From Symbiodinium microadriaticum (lineage: Eukaryota; Sar; Dinophyceae; Suessiales; Symbiodiniaceae), in assembly GCA_001939145.1 (NCBI GenBank), contig LSRX01001372.1:96915-160914 (forward strand): DNA of 64,000 nucleotides, given 5' to 3'. A program made the position numbers and the translations under genes. The notes below the pieces were generated by a model, which was not told the origin of the DNA, searched no databases, and saw nothing but the letters and a program-made list of their open reading frames with translations. Within the stretch, counting starts at the first letter, position 1. Every line of letters begins with the position of its first letter. This document shows positions 34,700-47,597 of the stretch, in pieces.

Positions 34700-37140
34700 T
34701 TGGTTGGGTCTACGGCAGGTTCTTAAAGACCACAATGGCACGAAACCCCAAAATGCACACTGCACCGCGGAGAGAGGCGGTTTGCTTCCTTCGAGCTTTT
34801 TGAACCGAAATGTGTGCAGAAAAGGCAGAACTGGTGAGAGCAAGATTTCCACCCCGAGATGCACACGGGACTGTGCCGAGAGCACGATTTGCCAGTGAAC
34901 AACACCTCTTCACAGGAAAGGTAAGAGCCCCTGCAGCAATGAGGGAATGAAGGAAGAAGTCGCTCCGCGGACATTTGCAAGTACGCACCATGGAAAAAAT
35001 TTGCCCTCTTTACCAGTCTGGGATGTGTTCTGCGCATCTCCGCCTTCGTCTTGCAGAATATGTCCTCGGAAGCATCTGCTAATTTCGCTGCACAGTGCTT
35101 AAGATTTGTTGTAGCTGTCTGGAATCCTCAGGACCGAGCTTTCAGCGCCACCGCCCCCCCGTGGTCCGCAGTGGCACTTACTACCTCTCCGGACCAAACC
35201 TCAATGCAGGGCTCAACAAAAACAGAGAATTCTCGAGCTGCAGCTCAGGAGGCCTCGCTGAAGGACCCACGCCCCAGAACAGACCGGCAGCGATAGCGCG
35301 TGCCGCCGACGGACAACTGCCAACAAGGAAAACAGCTTCCTGGCTTCCTCAAACCTTCTAAATCTTACCTACGTGAGTCTGGATCGGTGCATGCGCAGCG
35401 GCCGTCCGGTTTTTACCACGGACCCGTTCGCCCGGCAGGGATCCGATTCGCACGCGAGCTGGGCGCGAGCTGGGAGCGGCCCTTCGATCCTTCGAGGATC
35501 TTCGAGGGCTGCGGCTGGGGCCGTCTACTACATCTCCACGCTCCTAAGGTCCCAAGGGCAAAAAAAGGCTCAAAGGATCCTTCACGAGCCAGTAACCTCC
35601 ACGAAGTTGATTAACACCCATGATAACCCATGTTCGCTCCGATTTTCCTTGACCCTCAAAGGGGCCTCAATGCCCGCTGCGCACTTCGGCAGTTCTGAGT
35701 CTTCCTGCTTTCACGAATCACAGTCAGGCCGTACGGTGGCAGGAGATGGGCATGACTTCGGTCCTTGTGCTGTTCAGGCTCAAAAGGCTCGAATCGAGCA
35801 GTTGGCGGAGGCGGAGGCGGCCTGCAGATGCGAGCTTCTAAGTCTAAGCCGCCGAGCACATCGCATTTCGCAGCTCCCGGTGCTGCCAGGCGACGAAGGA
35901 TGCGAAGCAGACGAGAGAGACGGGTCGCAATGTGCCACCTCCATGTCTTGTCAGCCAGCTCTGATGGTGAGGATGCAAGTGGTGACGCTGGTTTGAGGCC
36001 GGGACTGCGTACAAACCTCTTCGAGGAGACCTTGGCACGACACCGAATCTCCCTTGTCTACTGATATATCTTAGAGACTACCAGCAGAATGCAGCTAGGT
36101 GCAGCACACGCTTGACGCACTTGGCTGTACCTCCCACTGTGCGACTGGCGCTGGGCTGGGAAAGTCTGCCATAAGTGGGCCATTCAAGACTGAGATCGGC
36201 CGAGCGAGCTCAGCACACAATGCCAGTGGTGTGAAATCATGCACAGGATTTCAGGGGCTGTCGTTCGTCTCACTTACAAGTGGCCGCTTCCAAGCCTGTG
36301 TGGGTGGAGAACTGGCGCCTGAGGGTGAGTCTGCAAGTGTAGCAGTCTGCGCCGGCTCCCAAGAGCATCGAATCTCTGGCGCAGACAGCGTGGACCGGGG
36401 CCGGTGGGCAACGCCACAGCAAACCTCGCACAATTCCCAGGAAGTAAAGCCGTAGAGCCCTTGCAGAGTCTCACTACATGCGCAGTCCCGCAATTCCTGA
36501 GTGGCACACGGGGAGCACGGCCTATTGACCATTTGCGGCAAAACGCAAATCTGCGCCCGCGGTGTTTGCTGCCTCGAGCCCAATCAATAGAAATCATGCT
36601 GCATGGCTGGACCACCAGAAAGCTGCATGGAAGAAGCTTGGGTAGTTGCACAGGCCAGGGCACCAGCGGATCCGGCGTATAGGACCTGCACATCTACTTC
36701 TCGACACATGACTAACTACGTCACGAAGGCCAACCGGTTTTTCTGAAGTCACTGGCGGTGCAGCCTGACTCTGAGAGATCTGGTGCTCTCCAGGGGTCTG
36801 CTTCGGATAAGCGCAACGATGAAATGAGGACCACTCCGAGTAAATCTGAATACAGATCCGCGTACGATCACGTAATTCGCAGGCGCGCCCCGATGCAGCC
36901 ACTGCACACATGAAACGGAGGGCCCCTCCATCGTGACCGCATCAGGATCCAGTCTGGATCGACAGGCTAGCAGGCTCACGGCTAGGAGCTGCACGGTAGG
37001 CCTGTGTTTCCCAGCATGCAAGCAGAGTGACCAAAAGTGCAACTTTTCCTCACCCCAACCAACATACTAATGAAGCTGGAAACGCACCGTGCTATGCACA
37101 CGGTTCTATTGGCTCCTTACCACGTTCTCGCAAGACTTAA
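34700..37140. other. No supported gene
   Basis: Several medium frames on both strands, none with a recognisable pattern. Confidence 0.4.
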
Positions 37141-37241
37141 GCATGCATGCAGGAGAAACATGATTTGCTGATGATGATCATGATGATGATGACGATCAGG
37201 AGGATGAGGAAGATGACCAGGATGAGGATGAGGATGAAAAT

Positions 37242-37345
37242 GCGGATGATGATGAGGATGGTGTCGATAGCGACAGTCATGGTGCTGGTGCTTGCGGATG
37301 ATGATGAGGATGGTGTCGATAGCGACAGTCATGGTGCTGGTGCTG
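37242..37345. repeat. 52-bp tandem duplication within a GAT-rich tract
   Basis: Two consecutive copies starting GCGGATGATGATGAGGATGG at 37242 and 37294, embedded in ATGATG and AGGATG repeats from about 37165. Confidence 0.85.
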
Positions 37346-37499
37346 GCGGCTGATGCTGGCGGCTGATCGGTGAAGCTGATGGTGAAACGAGGGAGTGGGA
37401 ACACGGCATGGACGGCGACTGCGACGACAACGACGACGACCGCGACTGCGACTGAAACTGCGACTACTAATACTGCTACCACTACCACTACCACTGCCC

Positions 37500-37502
37500 C
37501 TC

Positions 37503-37567
<65 letters not shown>

Positions 37568-37664
37568 GCTACTGCTACTGCTACTGCTACTGCTACTGCT
37601 ACTGCTACTGCTACTGCTACTGCTACTGCTACTGCTACTGCTACTGCTACTGCTGCTGCTACTC

Positions 37665-37716
<52 letters not shown>

Positions 37717-37750
37717 GACTACGACTACGACTACGACTACTACTACTCCT
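37500..37750. repeat. Long (ACT)n / (ACTGCT)n / (ACG) microsatellite
   Basis: ACT repeats to about 37565, about 15 ACTGCT hexamers to about 37655, ACT again to about 37700, then ACG and ACTACG units to about 37745. Poly-Thr, poly-Val and poly-Leu frames on both strands are artefacts. Confidence 0.95.
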
Positions 37751-37799
37751 TGCTGCTGCCTACCACCATCAGCACCTTCCTCCTGCTCTCCCACTCACC

Positions 37800-39369
37800 C
37801 GTCAACTGTCACTTCCTGTGTGACTTTGCTGTGGCTGCTACATTCGATTGTTCTTGTGAGGGTTGCAGGGTTGCAGTCTCTTAATTTACACTCTCAAGGT
37901 GTACTGCCATTCGCACCCGAAGCTTCACACTAGGCAAGGCCAAATCTAAGCAGGCAGTCTCTGGGCTGCACACTGCATCTGCTGGCGAACCTGCTCAAGA
38001 GGCGCTGAACCTTCCTAGCGCATGCAATTAGAATTCACCAAGTACTGGACACCCCTGCTAAGCCACTTAGTGGCCTGGCATCTCGCCGTACAACGACGCC
38101 GGGTAAGACGACCTTTGAATGCAACATGGTGCCCAACGCTCGGCAGCACCGTGCCATCTGCCACACAGGTGGCAGCTTTTCCGCTCCTTTCACCATTCCC
38201 TATCCCGATCAAGTGTGCAAAAAAAGCCTCCGGGTCAAGGCATTGCAGTGGTGTCTGTGCAAAGTGAGTAATTCTCCCTTCTCGCCACAAAGAGACAAGA
38301 CTTAGGCACAGACGCCGGTGAGATCACTGTCACGGGTTCCGCTACCTCAGTTGCAACTGCTACTACCCAATGTCTAGACAGCCTCTTCCTGCCTCTCGCG
38401 TCGTCGGCTCGATCAAATTCACCCTCAGCGGAATGAGCAGTTGTATCTTTGCTCGGCGGCCAGACAAAGCTAAAAACAGCATGTCTTGCTGTTGACTGAG
38501 AAGGTGTCTTTAGAGGCAAGCTGTGGCAAGAACTCATGTGCTGTGCCACGTGTTCGAGTCGGGAAGCAGCGCGGTGGTGTTGTAAATTGGACATCGTCCC
38601 GTTTCCGAAAAGTTTGGCTCGCCTTTTCTGGTTTGCTAAACACTAACAGATGCTACAAGTTGCAACAAGAGACAAGATTACGATCTCATACGACCCTTGG
38701 AAGCTTTTGCCTGGAAACTAGGAAGAGGTGCTCTTTGCAATCCTGCAAGCCTCTGTTGCGGAGCTCTCGTAAATTAATTGCACGCGGACTGGGGGTTCAA
38801 AGCAAATTGTGTCGGTTTAAAACGAGGGTCACTGTTCTGTCGTTACAGCTACTGTAGTCCTCTTGAAAGGCGATGACATGTATGTGTGTATGCAATGTGC
38901 ATCTACCAGTTAGCCAGTTTAGCCTTCGAAACAAAAAGACCATCGAACAGAACCAAAATGCTTGGTAAGTGATGTCGTTGATTCTTTGCAAGTCGCTTCC
39001 CGGAGTCTTTCAGGCCTCCGTTGGGTCGAAAGCACCACCCTATACCACACATGCGCCTATCGTTTAGATATTAGCGACATACATGAGAATTCCCGATAGA
39101 TCTGCATGTGTGAGGTTGTCCATTGTACATCCTTCCTGGAGGTGGCACGATGCCACCGCAAGTTCAAAATTGAACTGCACAAGCACGTACAGTTTGCTGA
39201 GGATGATCGTGTTGTAGCAGCTTCGTCTGGCTTCCCGGTTGGGTATGCATGCCACATCCCAAGCGGCCTCTGCCGAATGCCTTGCACTTCTCGATGGGCG
39301 CAGCTGGTGCCACTCACCTGCACCCAGATACATAGAGTGACATAGATTGAAACAGGCCCAGCCAGCCAA
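37800..39369. other. No supported gene
   Basis: No motif, repeat or splice-supported exon seen. Confidence 0.4.
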
Positions 39370-40215
39370 ATCTAGCTGAGGACCAATCCAAGCTTTGAAG
39401 CTGCTGGAGCTCGTGCTCCAGCTGTCGGGTCACCTGGAGACAAGAGAAGGGACACAGATCACTCGGCATGTTGAAGAGCGTGCCTGCAGTCTTGCATCAG
39501 TATCGCGACGGACTTCCTTCAAAAGGCCACTTTCTTGTGCTAGCTTTGGTTGCCGTCCCCATGCCTCCTGCAGTTTGCGGTGATGTTCCAACCGAGCTCG
39601 AACCTGTCGCTTACAGTTCAAAGATCGTCACGTCAAGGCTTGCGAGACGACTCTTGATCCTCGATTCTTGGCAATCTATTCTACATTTGCTGAGCCATCT
39701 CTTTGTTGACTCCTTCGCCTACACATTGGCTTTCTTGTTGTTGTGGCCGAGCACGTCCACTGCTAGCTGCTAGCCTCAAACCCTCCATGGATCGTGCGTG
39801 CTCGCGTGCTCTCAGAGGCATCTTCCTCGCGCGCGTCCACTCGCGGCGCCTCAAGCGTTGGTGTTGTTGGTGTGTTCCTTGGACGCAATGCTCGTCTTCA
39901 GCCACGCTTCGATCCATCCGTTCGGGTCACGAACTCAGACTCAACACCGCCCCTGAAGTCTGGTTTGCCGTCAGCTCAGCAGTGACTGTGGTGCTTGAGC
40001 CGGCGAGGCTGTCAAATGACAGGAGCTTCAAGACGGGATCGAAACAGGAGGGTCTAGAGTCTACGGCTTCAAGTGCTCCATGCTTTTCACAGAGCCGCTG
40101 CATGCCGCTGCTAGCCGGCCTGGCCTCGCGCTGCAGGGCCTCCCGGCATTCCTGCCATGTGCCATGAGAAAATCTGCATCGATGAACAAGCTTCTCCGAT
40201 GGCGCAGATGTCACT
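39370..40215 (-). CDS. Unrecognised gene with coiled-coil exons
   Basis: From right to left are three pieces. The first, at 40214-39990, reads LQREARPASSGMQRLCEKHG, FDPVLKLLSFDSLAGSSTTV. The second, near 39880-39790, is acidic and disordered (APRVDAREEDASESTRAR). The third, at 39620-39470 and 39440-39380, is coiled coil, reading RARLEHHRKLQEAWGRQPKL, then VTRQLEHELQQLQSLDW. All are on the minus strand. Splice sites were not fixed. Confidence 0.4.
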
Positions 40216-40849
40216 CTTCATTTATTGACTTGTGTGCTCCATTCCCTTTCCCGTCTGCCCTTCCTTCCCATCTCTTGGCAATGCTGTCATCCAAGAAATT
40301 ATCAGCTTGGGGACCAACATTTCAAGAGCTTCCACGACACAACGGTGGGCTGCGCTCTGTTTTTGATCCAGGACAATCAATGCACATGCCTGAAAGAGTC
40401 GACTCGAAGACAAGGATGTGCCAAGCTCAGGGACTCGAGCTCGCGAAGCACGCGGCCCCGCTCCAATCCGAAGTTACACATACAAGGCTCAAACACCCAA
40501 AAATGTCCGAGCGTCCATCCATCTGCACAGATGCTTCGAGGTATTTCCGGCATCTTGGAATGATCTGCTCTACTTTTTCACAGCCACACAGCCCGTGCAA
40601 AGGCAACTGGTAACCGTCCACCACAAATGCTGCAACATGGTCCAACATGGTACATGAAATAACCTCTTAGACATGCTGAAGCAAGACCCGCCTCGCGAAG
40701 AGCGTCCACTGATTCCGAAACTCGCTTGCACTCGCATCTCAGAAGGTTCGACAGTCCCTGACCGAAAGGCGGCGGCAGATGCCAAAAAAGCCGGAGAAGG
40801 CGGTTTTCTGGCCTCGAACTCGGCCCAATGCGCATCAGAATCTTTGTCC

Positions 40850-41035
40850 TAGTCATGGCGATTGCAGCACTGCACACACAACAGCCGAATGCGAGGGTCC
40901 TCTTTCCGAGCTATCTCTGCCTTCAGCATGGATGCGTCAGATCTGACGTCGGCCAGTGCGGAACCTGAGCCAAGCGATCCAAATGCTGCGCACGAGACGC
41001 GAGGTGTGGAGGTGCTCAGCAGGTCAGCACGACAT
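40850..41035 (-). CDS. C-terminal exon of an unrecognised gene
   Basis: An open stretch reading ADLLSTSTPRVSCAAFGS, LADVRSDASMLKAEIARKED and IRLLCVQCCNRHD, followed by TAG at 40850. The CxxCC end could bind metal. It lacks its own ATG, so it must be a spliced exon. It may share a gene with the coiled-coil exon at 41570-41651. Confidence 0.4.
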
Positions 41036-41569
41036 CAATTTAAAGCTGTCATGGAACAAGCGGAGTAAGCTGAGCAATTGACCCAGCCTCAGCTCCCAGG
41101 ATTCCTGCAAGGATCAGTTCATGCACAGCATGTGCCGCACTGCGGCACGAGACACCCACGAATATCTCCACTCCCGAAGACAATGATGTCGTTTGCACAG
41201 ACACATGCTCCAAATTGATGTGAAGTTGAGCTTACAATCCATTTCACCCAAAGGGGCGCCATATTCAAAATCGATGCGCGAATCCTCGGACAATCACTCG
41301 ATCACGGTCCCAAACTGATGGAACAAAATGCTACATCGTGCGACTTTCAAAGAAATGCATCTGGAGTTCTGCGACTGTGTTTTGCGTCAAGTTCATCGGA
41401 AACCTAGAGTCACCTTTGGCGATCTCATCCCAAACGCAATACCGCACGTAGGGTATAATAGGTCCCTCTGTTATCTGCTGTGCTTTTTGGGATTTCGTTG
41501 CTCCCCCGTCCCTGGAATCCCATATTGATCGGAACAAGTTTCTGAACAATTGCACGCGACCTTTGCAAC

Positions 41570-41651
41570 TCTTAACAGGACAGCATTCGGCCTCCAGTCT
41601 ACTTAGACGTTGCTCCGTGACCTCTTGCAAATTCTCCAATCGGAGCTGCAA
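41570..41651 (-). CDS. Short coiled-coil exon
   Basis: The frame reads LRLENLQEVTEQRLSRLEAE, then CCPVKSCKG. The helix is clear and the exon lies about 100 bp past the stop of the dehydrogenase gene, so it belongs to the next gene downstream on the minus strand. Confidence 0.35.
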
Positions 41652-41749
41652 CCTTTGACAGAAGTGTACGCTTCAAGACAAGTAGCAGAAGTCCAGCAGT
41701 CTCTGATGCAAGTCGCACTTTCAGGCACGCCGCTCTGCACTGTTGGTGT

Positions 41750-42695
41750 CTAACCGCTTTCCCAATACCCTGGGACTTCGTTGAAGCCCGAAGCGGTGAA
41801 ACCTCCGTCCACGTACAGTGTCTGACCAGTGACGAAGGACGAGGCATCGCTAGCCAGAAAAGCGATTGGCCGAGCCACCTCTGTTGTCTGCCCCATGCGC
41901 CTCATGGGCTTCAGCTTCTTGAAATCACTGACATACGTTGGGTTAGCACTTTGGATAAGTGGGGTCTCGATGACTCCTGGCGCCACAGAGTTGACTCGGA
42001 TGCCGAAGCGGGCCCACTCGACTGCAAGGTTTCGTGTCATCTGATCCATTGCTGCCTTGGAGGCCGCGTAAGGAAAACCCGACGGGATGTGGCGACAGCC
42101 GGCGACGGAAGACACGTTCACCACCGAAGCACTGTTCCGTCTCCGCTGCTTGCTCTCGCCTTCCATGGACTTCCGTAGCAGTGGCAGCGCTGCCTGCGTC
42201 AGCCACATGCAGCTCATGAAGTTGGTGTTGAAAACCGTGCTAAAGTCTTCTGCATCGAAGTCCTCCGCCTTTTTGCGAATGTTTGTACCGCAATTGTTGA
42301 CCAGAATGTCAAGCTCTCGCCAAGGAAGTTGCTCCACCAGACCCTTGATGCCAGCTTGCGTAGACCTCTCGTGGAGAAAATCGAGGTCATGCCTCAACAT
42401 GTACATAATAAAACAGCTGAGGAACAGGTCCGCCACGATGGTATAGCAGCGCTCGCTGTGCGGCATCTTTTGCTGCGCGGAGCGCAGGTCCTCCGCACCC
42501 CTCGCGCAGATGGCCACCTCTGCCCCTGAATTGGACAGGGCAAAGAAGCTGAGAAGGCAGACTATGACATCAGTATGACAGGCTCTTCTTCTGTTAGGTC
42601 CTGGCCTGGCCTAGTGACAGCAAGAGCTCGGCTGCAGCGAAACCGATGCCTCGGGAGCCGCCCGTGACCAAGGCCTTGGAGCCCTTCAGGTCCAT
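41750..42695 (-). CDS. Short-chain dehydrogenase/reductase, tropinone-reductase type
   Basis: Three exons rebuild a complete SDR. Exon 1 (42695-42611) begins MDLKGSKALVTGGSRGIG, the NAD(P)-binding TGxxxGIG motif. Exon 2 (42525-42426) continues AEVAICARGAEDL. Exon 3 (42365-41750) has DILVNNCGTN (family NNAG, here with Cys), VVNVSSVAG with the catalytic Ser, YAASKAA for the YxxxK pair, and the C-terminal FVTGQTLYVDGGF typical of the family. Intron 1 is 85 nt with a GC donor. Intron 2 is 60 nt with a GT donor and contains no stop in frame, so the unspliced reading frame also stays open. The predicted size, about 265 residues, is normal. The substrate is unknown; the family reduces ketones or oxidises secondary alcohols with NADP(H) in the cytosol. 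The end of another minus-strand gene lies about 280 bp upstream. Confidence 0.93.
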
Positions 42696-42976
42696 GCCCA
42701 GCGCTTGCAGCCTCCCACAGAGGAGCCGAGATTGTTGCTGATACGAGCTCTCTGCCAAGGTGAGGTGGGGAGGCGGGGAGGCGGGGAGACGCGCTGTGTT
42801 TCGGTGCCATCCAAGACGCTCTGGTCGCTCTGTTTTCGGCGAGCGGCTGCGGGACATGGCGCCGTCAATTCTCTCTCGCGTCTACGAAACTCCAGCCGCA
42901 GAACCGAGACGGCTCCTCGGCAGCCTTCCGTGCTCACGCTCAGCAGCTCAGAGGTCACAAGCGAGATGGAAGAGGC

Positions 42977-43036
42977 TCAAACTTGGGCGTCCAGCATCTG
43001 CTTGATTTCGAGGCGGAACTCGGCAAACCTCAAATC
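42977..43036 (-). CDS. Last exon of the gene upstream of the dehydrogenase
   Basis: The frame reads FAEFRLEIKQMLDAQV and then TGA at 42979-42977. It is short, but its helical amino-acid pattern and position, 280 bp before the dehydrogenase ATG, suit the end of the preceding gene. Possible upstream exons at 43050-43320 could not be resolved. Confidence 0.3.
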   Translation of the reverse strand, partial: DLRFAEFRLEIKQMLDAQV

Positions 43037-44846
43037 TCACGAAATAGGCGGTGATGCCCAGACGCTCTCCACTCAAATCTAAGCTTGGCGGCTGTTCTCC
43101 CAGAATCGTCTCGGCAGACTTCCTCGTTACAGACCAGGTTCTTGGAATCGCCTGGTGGCATGTCGTGCCTGATCGTGCCTGCAGGAGGCTTCGGGGATCG
43201 TCTGCACCACACTCTCCACACGGACCTTCCTCGCAGGGAATCGAAGGGAAAGGGGGTGGAGGAAGGGAGAGGAGAATCTTGGAAGCGCTCGCTTTAGGGG
43301 CCCTGGCTCCAGCTGTTGGCTCACGAGCCCCCACTGCAAGTTGCGAAGCTGTCGTACCTGCAGCTGTAAGAGCAAGGGAGAGGGCTGGGCAGTTATGCAC
43401 GTGAGGTGGCAGTTGTGCTGTGACACACAGGATAGTTGGCGGAACGCGAATGGCCTCTTGTCTAGGCGGGGAGCTATGGAAGAAATGGGAAGGTGGTACA
43501 AGCTGCTACAGGCAAGGGTTCAAAGCGCTGTGGCCAAGTTCCCCAGTGCTGTCTCTTGCTCCCTCGCGAGGCACTCGGCGACCGAAGTCATGCAGTGCTG
43601 TTGCACCCAGATGCACCACCTGACTAACGGAGTATCGTTTGCTTCGGGAGAGCATCCCCTGCGCTTTCCGCTCCGGGGCCCCTGCAACGACGGATCCAAC
43701 CTGCCAAAGTACCGTGGAGGTGGTGACGGAGCACAGCGGGGCCTTCACGACGGGCCTGCAAGGCCTCGGCCAAGGCTTCGGCATCCTCGAGGAAGACACC
43801 TCGGAAGCTGAGATGCAGCATGTAGGAATCCCTCCCGTGTCTTCTGTCCGGGCCTTGATCGCTGCTGAAACTGAAGGGAGGCGACACCTTTCCAGGGCCA
43901 GGGCTTCTGAGCCTTGCGTTTAGACTCGCCTTGCCTCGAAATGTTGTGCCACCAGCTGCGTCATGGCCTGGGACACCGCAGACGTCAGCTTCCATCGCTG
44001 TGCTGGCGCGCCCTTCTTGGTGCCTTGTGCTGCATTGCAGGACTCTCCATCGCCTCCGTCGGCCTAATCCAAGGGGCTGGATCGCTGGATAGTTGGTGAG
44101 CAATGTGAGCACATCTTTCCAGTCCCAGGCAAGGAAAGCTCTTGCCGGCACCCGAGCAACTGAACGATCCTTACCGGGAATGCAGTTTGACAGGAAACTC
44201 GAATGGGAAAGATGATCGTAGCCTTCCGAAAGCACTGTACAGGAAGGCCTGGCACTGCATCTTCTCACACTCGGTCCGCGGCACCATCCTTGCCATCCAG
44301 CTCTATGTAGACACTGGCTCCCGCTCAGCAAGCCGCTTCTGGCAGACCTTGTCTCTCTGTTCCTCGTCGCACAATGTCTGTCATTTTGTCTGCTACACAA
44401 GCCAACACGGTGCAAGTTGGTGCGAGTATGATGCATTGACAACTAGGGATGTGAGAGAATGTATGCTAGTTCTGCCACCGGTCTCGCAGGATTCCGTGTT
44501 TTCGAACTTTTTTGGAGCGCTTGAGAGCAAAGGCGGCAAGAATGGCCTTCCAAAGGTCTAGCTCAGTGAGTGTTGCAGATCGTCTTACATCTACAGATGT
44601 GGAGATCTTCTTGCGGCAGGCCGTACCACCATGTGCTAGCTGCTAGCAGTTTAGTCGCAATAGCTGCGCTGCACCTCGATCGCATGGCGCACAATTGCTG
44701 AGGTTCTGCACGTGGCAGATTTGGAGTGGACCTGCAGGTTCAAGAGTCATGATGATTCAAGCCCGTTCCAGACTGCCTGATCTGTCATGTGCGGGGCCCC
44801 AGCATTGTATTCGCAACTGTCGCTGCGACCTGCCAAGTCATTCAAA

Positions 44847-45340
44847 TTAGGATGCGGGGGATGGGGACGTGTTTTGCCTGCCCTCGCAGAGCCGACGGAA
44901 AGCTTCCCCGGCTAACCATATGAGGAGACCTGGCCCGAACCCGTCTTCGTGGCTCAACGCAAGATCTCCAGAAGTCACCTGCCTGTTCGCGGTCATGGCG
45001 GGGCAGGACAGCATCCTTGCAAAATAAAGCATCAAGGACCAGAAGAAACTCTCGGCCCTCCCGTGCTGTGTGCAAGGTCCGCGACGCCGCTTCTGCGTGC
45101 TGAGGGAAAGCCTGCGAGCATTCAGCTTCTTGAAAGCGCGGATGCTGGGCTTCTAGTGGTCATACCGAGTCATACCTACTGAGACCTACGACTTTGTTCT
45201 GCAAGGCTTCCCGCGCGGAAGCGCTCTGGCCTGCAAGCACGGAGCAGATGCCCGGGAAACGACTGGCGCCTGCGAGAGCAATTTGCAGATTTATTTCTTT
45301 TTTGCGTTGTGATGTCTTCCCGAACATGGCTTCCCGAGCC
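44847..45340 (-). CDS. Unrecognised exons
   Basis: At about 45340-45190 the frame reads KRAREAMFGKTSQRKKEINL, then GQSASAREALQNKV followed by a GT. At 45000-44847 another frame reads VTSGDLALSHEDGFGPGLLI, then LAGEAFRRLCEGRQ before a stop. They could be two exons of one gene. No family recognised. Confidence 0.3.
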
Positions 45341-45399
45341 CTTTTGCCTGGGGAAGTGGGGGTCGCCGCACCTAAGGGTCGCGACAGCACAAGAAGACT

Positions 45400-47592
45400 T
45401 CGACATCAGATTGGCTTTTAGATAAAGTCGATGCTGGAGTCTGTGCTTCCAGCGAGACAGGAGGGTGTTGTAGCTCGTCCTGGTCACAACACTCTCGCTT
45501 GAAACGACGCTGCTTCCCCGACGCTGCCTTGGTCGAAGGGATCACGGTGCCCACCAACACTTAGAGTCCGGCGCTCGGCCTTGTGCAAGCATCAGTAAGG
45601 CATTCCGATCAGAACGGGGACATTGACAAAGCATTGGCTCGATGCCGGTGGGTCAAAAAAGGGGGCGGGTAGGATACTGCGGAAGATTCAGGAGCTGGGT
45701 GGAAACAGGCGGGCTTGTAAGCTGAAGGGCCGGAACATGCGAAGCCAAGCCGCAAAGAAAGGCGACGAGCGGCTCAAAGGGCGCAGCGAAGAGGAGTCGC
45801 ATGGCCAAAGCAGGACGGGAGCCAGAAGTCGAGGAGTCATTCGATTCGTCGAAAGCGGCAATCCGAAGAGATCTCCAAAGGGTTCAGTAGGAGACTAGGA
45901 CCAGAAACTGGAAGCCAAAGAGCAATGCTGTTTCGACTTCATCGTCGGCAGAAGCGCAGAAATGCTCCTGCAACAAACACGACCGGAAAATGCGCAAAGC
46001 CCACCCAAAGCTGTTCCACGACTGTCTGGGAGACAGTCGGTACAAGCACGTGGCATATTCTTTTCCGAGCCGGGTACGGTGGCCTGAAGAGGCCTCAGAC
46101 GGACCCCGCTTTGGGCAGGCATCTCCAAGTGACCAACCGAGAACATGGCGTCTGCAAGGCCCAGCGAGAACCATCCTAGAAAGAGGCCGTGCTGCAAGCT
46201 TAAGACTTCAAGGCAGGATGCACTGCAGCTCTCAGACCCTGCTACAAGCTGCATCAAACCGGCGCCGCCTTGTGCCATCCAACCGAGGGCGAGAACTGAG
46301 ATCAGGGGCAGAGCTCAAGAACTGTCAGCAGGTTCTGCCAAACCGCGCCTGCCCCGCCACATTTCTGTCATGACGAGAGACTGGTCTGTTTCTGCGCACT
46401 GCACCGGACGAGGTCTGCCAGTCTTTAAGGCCTGCCCATAGCTCTTAAGCTCAGCCCCCGAATGGAGCATCGGCAAGGCACAGGCCAAAACATTGCTCAA
46501 CTGCACAAGTTGGCCGAAATGCTCCATCAAGCTCGTGATTCGAGCTTACAGAGCCAAGCAGGAATCTTTGTGGAATGTCGACGGGTGCAGCCAGTATTTG
46601 GCTCAGCGACCCATGTTCAATTTAATATGTTTCATCTCAGTCCTGAGATTGTCTTCTTTGCATACATGCTGGCCCGGTGTGGCAGTACCCTGTAGCAACA
46701 CCGCCGTGCAGCCAGGCAACGTCGCGACAACAGAAGCTCTTGCAGAGTCATCAGGCATATCATCCATCCACTGAATGATCCTTAGATACAGAGTCAACCC
46801 GACTGGTCCATGTTTTTGACTTATTTGAGCACATGGATGAATAAACAGCACAGGCAAGTATGTCGCTTGCTGTTCTTGAGGTTCCTCTCGGTATCTGGGC
46901 CTCCGCGTGAACACGGGGCGAGAAGGACGAAGGCTCGATTTTGCACCACCAGCACTCTGCGCAGAAGGCTGATTACGTTCTTGGATCCTGCTCTTGGCAT
47001 TCAAAGTTCAACGCAGTCGATGCTTCCAAGGCTCCAGTCGCTCTCACCAATGTACTTCATCACCTGAGACTTTGCATAATATTCAACAGCACTCAATACT
47101 CGTCAGCAACAGTTAGCCCCCAAGAAATGTCGATGAACACGTCTCTCCTGTGGGGTTGAGCCCCACTCTTTAATCTTGTTCCGGGATTGCCCGGGTGCCC
47201 AGATCTCTATGGCCAAAAGCGACTAACAAGCAAAACACTAGAAAGACCCTGAGAAACAAAGGAAACCGCCACGGAAACCAACGTGCCTGGGCGCAGTACC
47301 AGTCCTCAGCACAACAGACAGCACAAGCTAATGCCGAGGCTGCATCCGACGAACTTGGTGTTAACTGCTGGTAGATTAGTTAATTGCCACGACAATTTAA
47401 CGTGAAGCGGCTGAACATTGCCATCTTAGCGGTAAACGCTACATTTTGAGATTCGGAGACTTCAACTTGAGTAACTATCACGAAAATTGTGAGCTGAAGC
47501 GGCCAAACCTGCAGTTTCTACCGGTAACCGCTCCGAAAAATTGTGTGAAAAGCGATTAAGCATGTAAACGTATTGAAAAAAGTATGTATGTA
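45400..47592. other. Gene-poor flank of the Copia insertion
   Basis: Short conflicting frames only. The 47.3-47.59 kb part is AT-richer than its surroundings and ends in the GTAT microsatellite that received the insertion. Confidence 0.45.
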
Positions 47593-47597
47593 TGTAT
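47593..47597. repeat. Target-site duplication TGTAT, left copy
   Basis: TGTAT sits immediately outside the left LTR and again at 55190-55194 immediately outside the right LTR. Five bases is the expected size for a Copia integrase. The flanks are microsatellite (GTAT repeats on the left, TATA repeats on the right), so part of the match could be coincidental, but it abuts exact TG/CA termini. Confidence 0.85.

Noticed and set aside
37117-37933. Poly-Val, poly-Thr and poly-Leu ORFs of 140-225 residues on both strands
   Set aside because: All are frames of the ACT/ACTGCT/ACG array and change with the reading frame.
43624-44442. 272-residue minus-strand ORF
   Set aside because: Coding character switches between frames along it (for example FLEDAEALAEALQARREG in one part only), so at most it contains pieces of exons. 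I could not define any with confidence.
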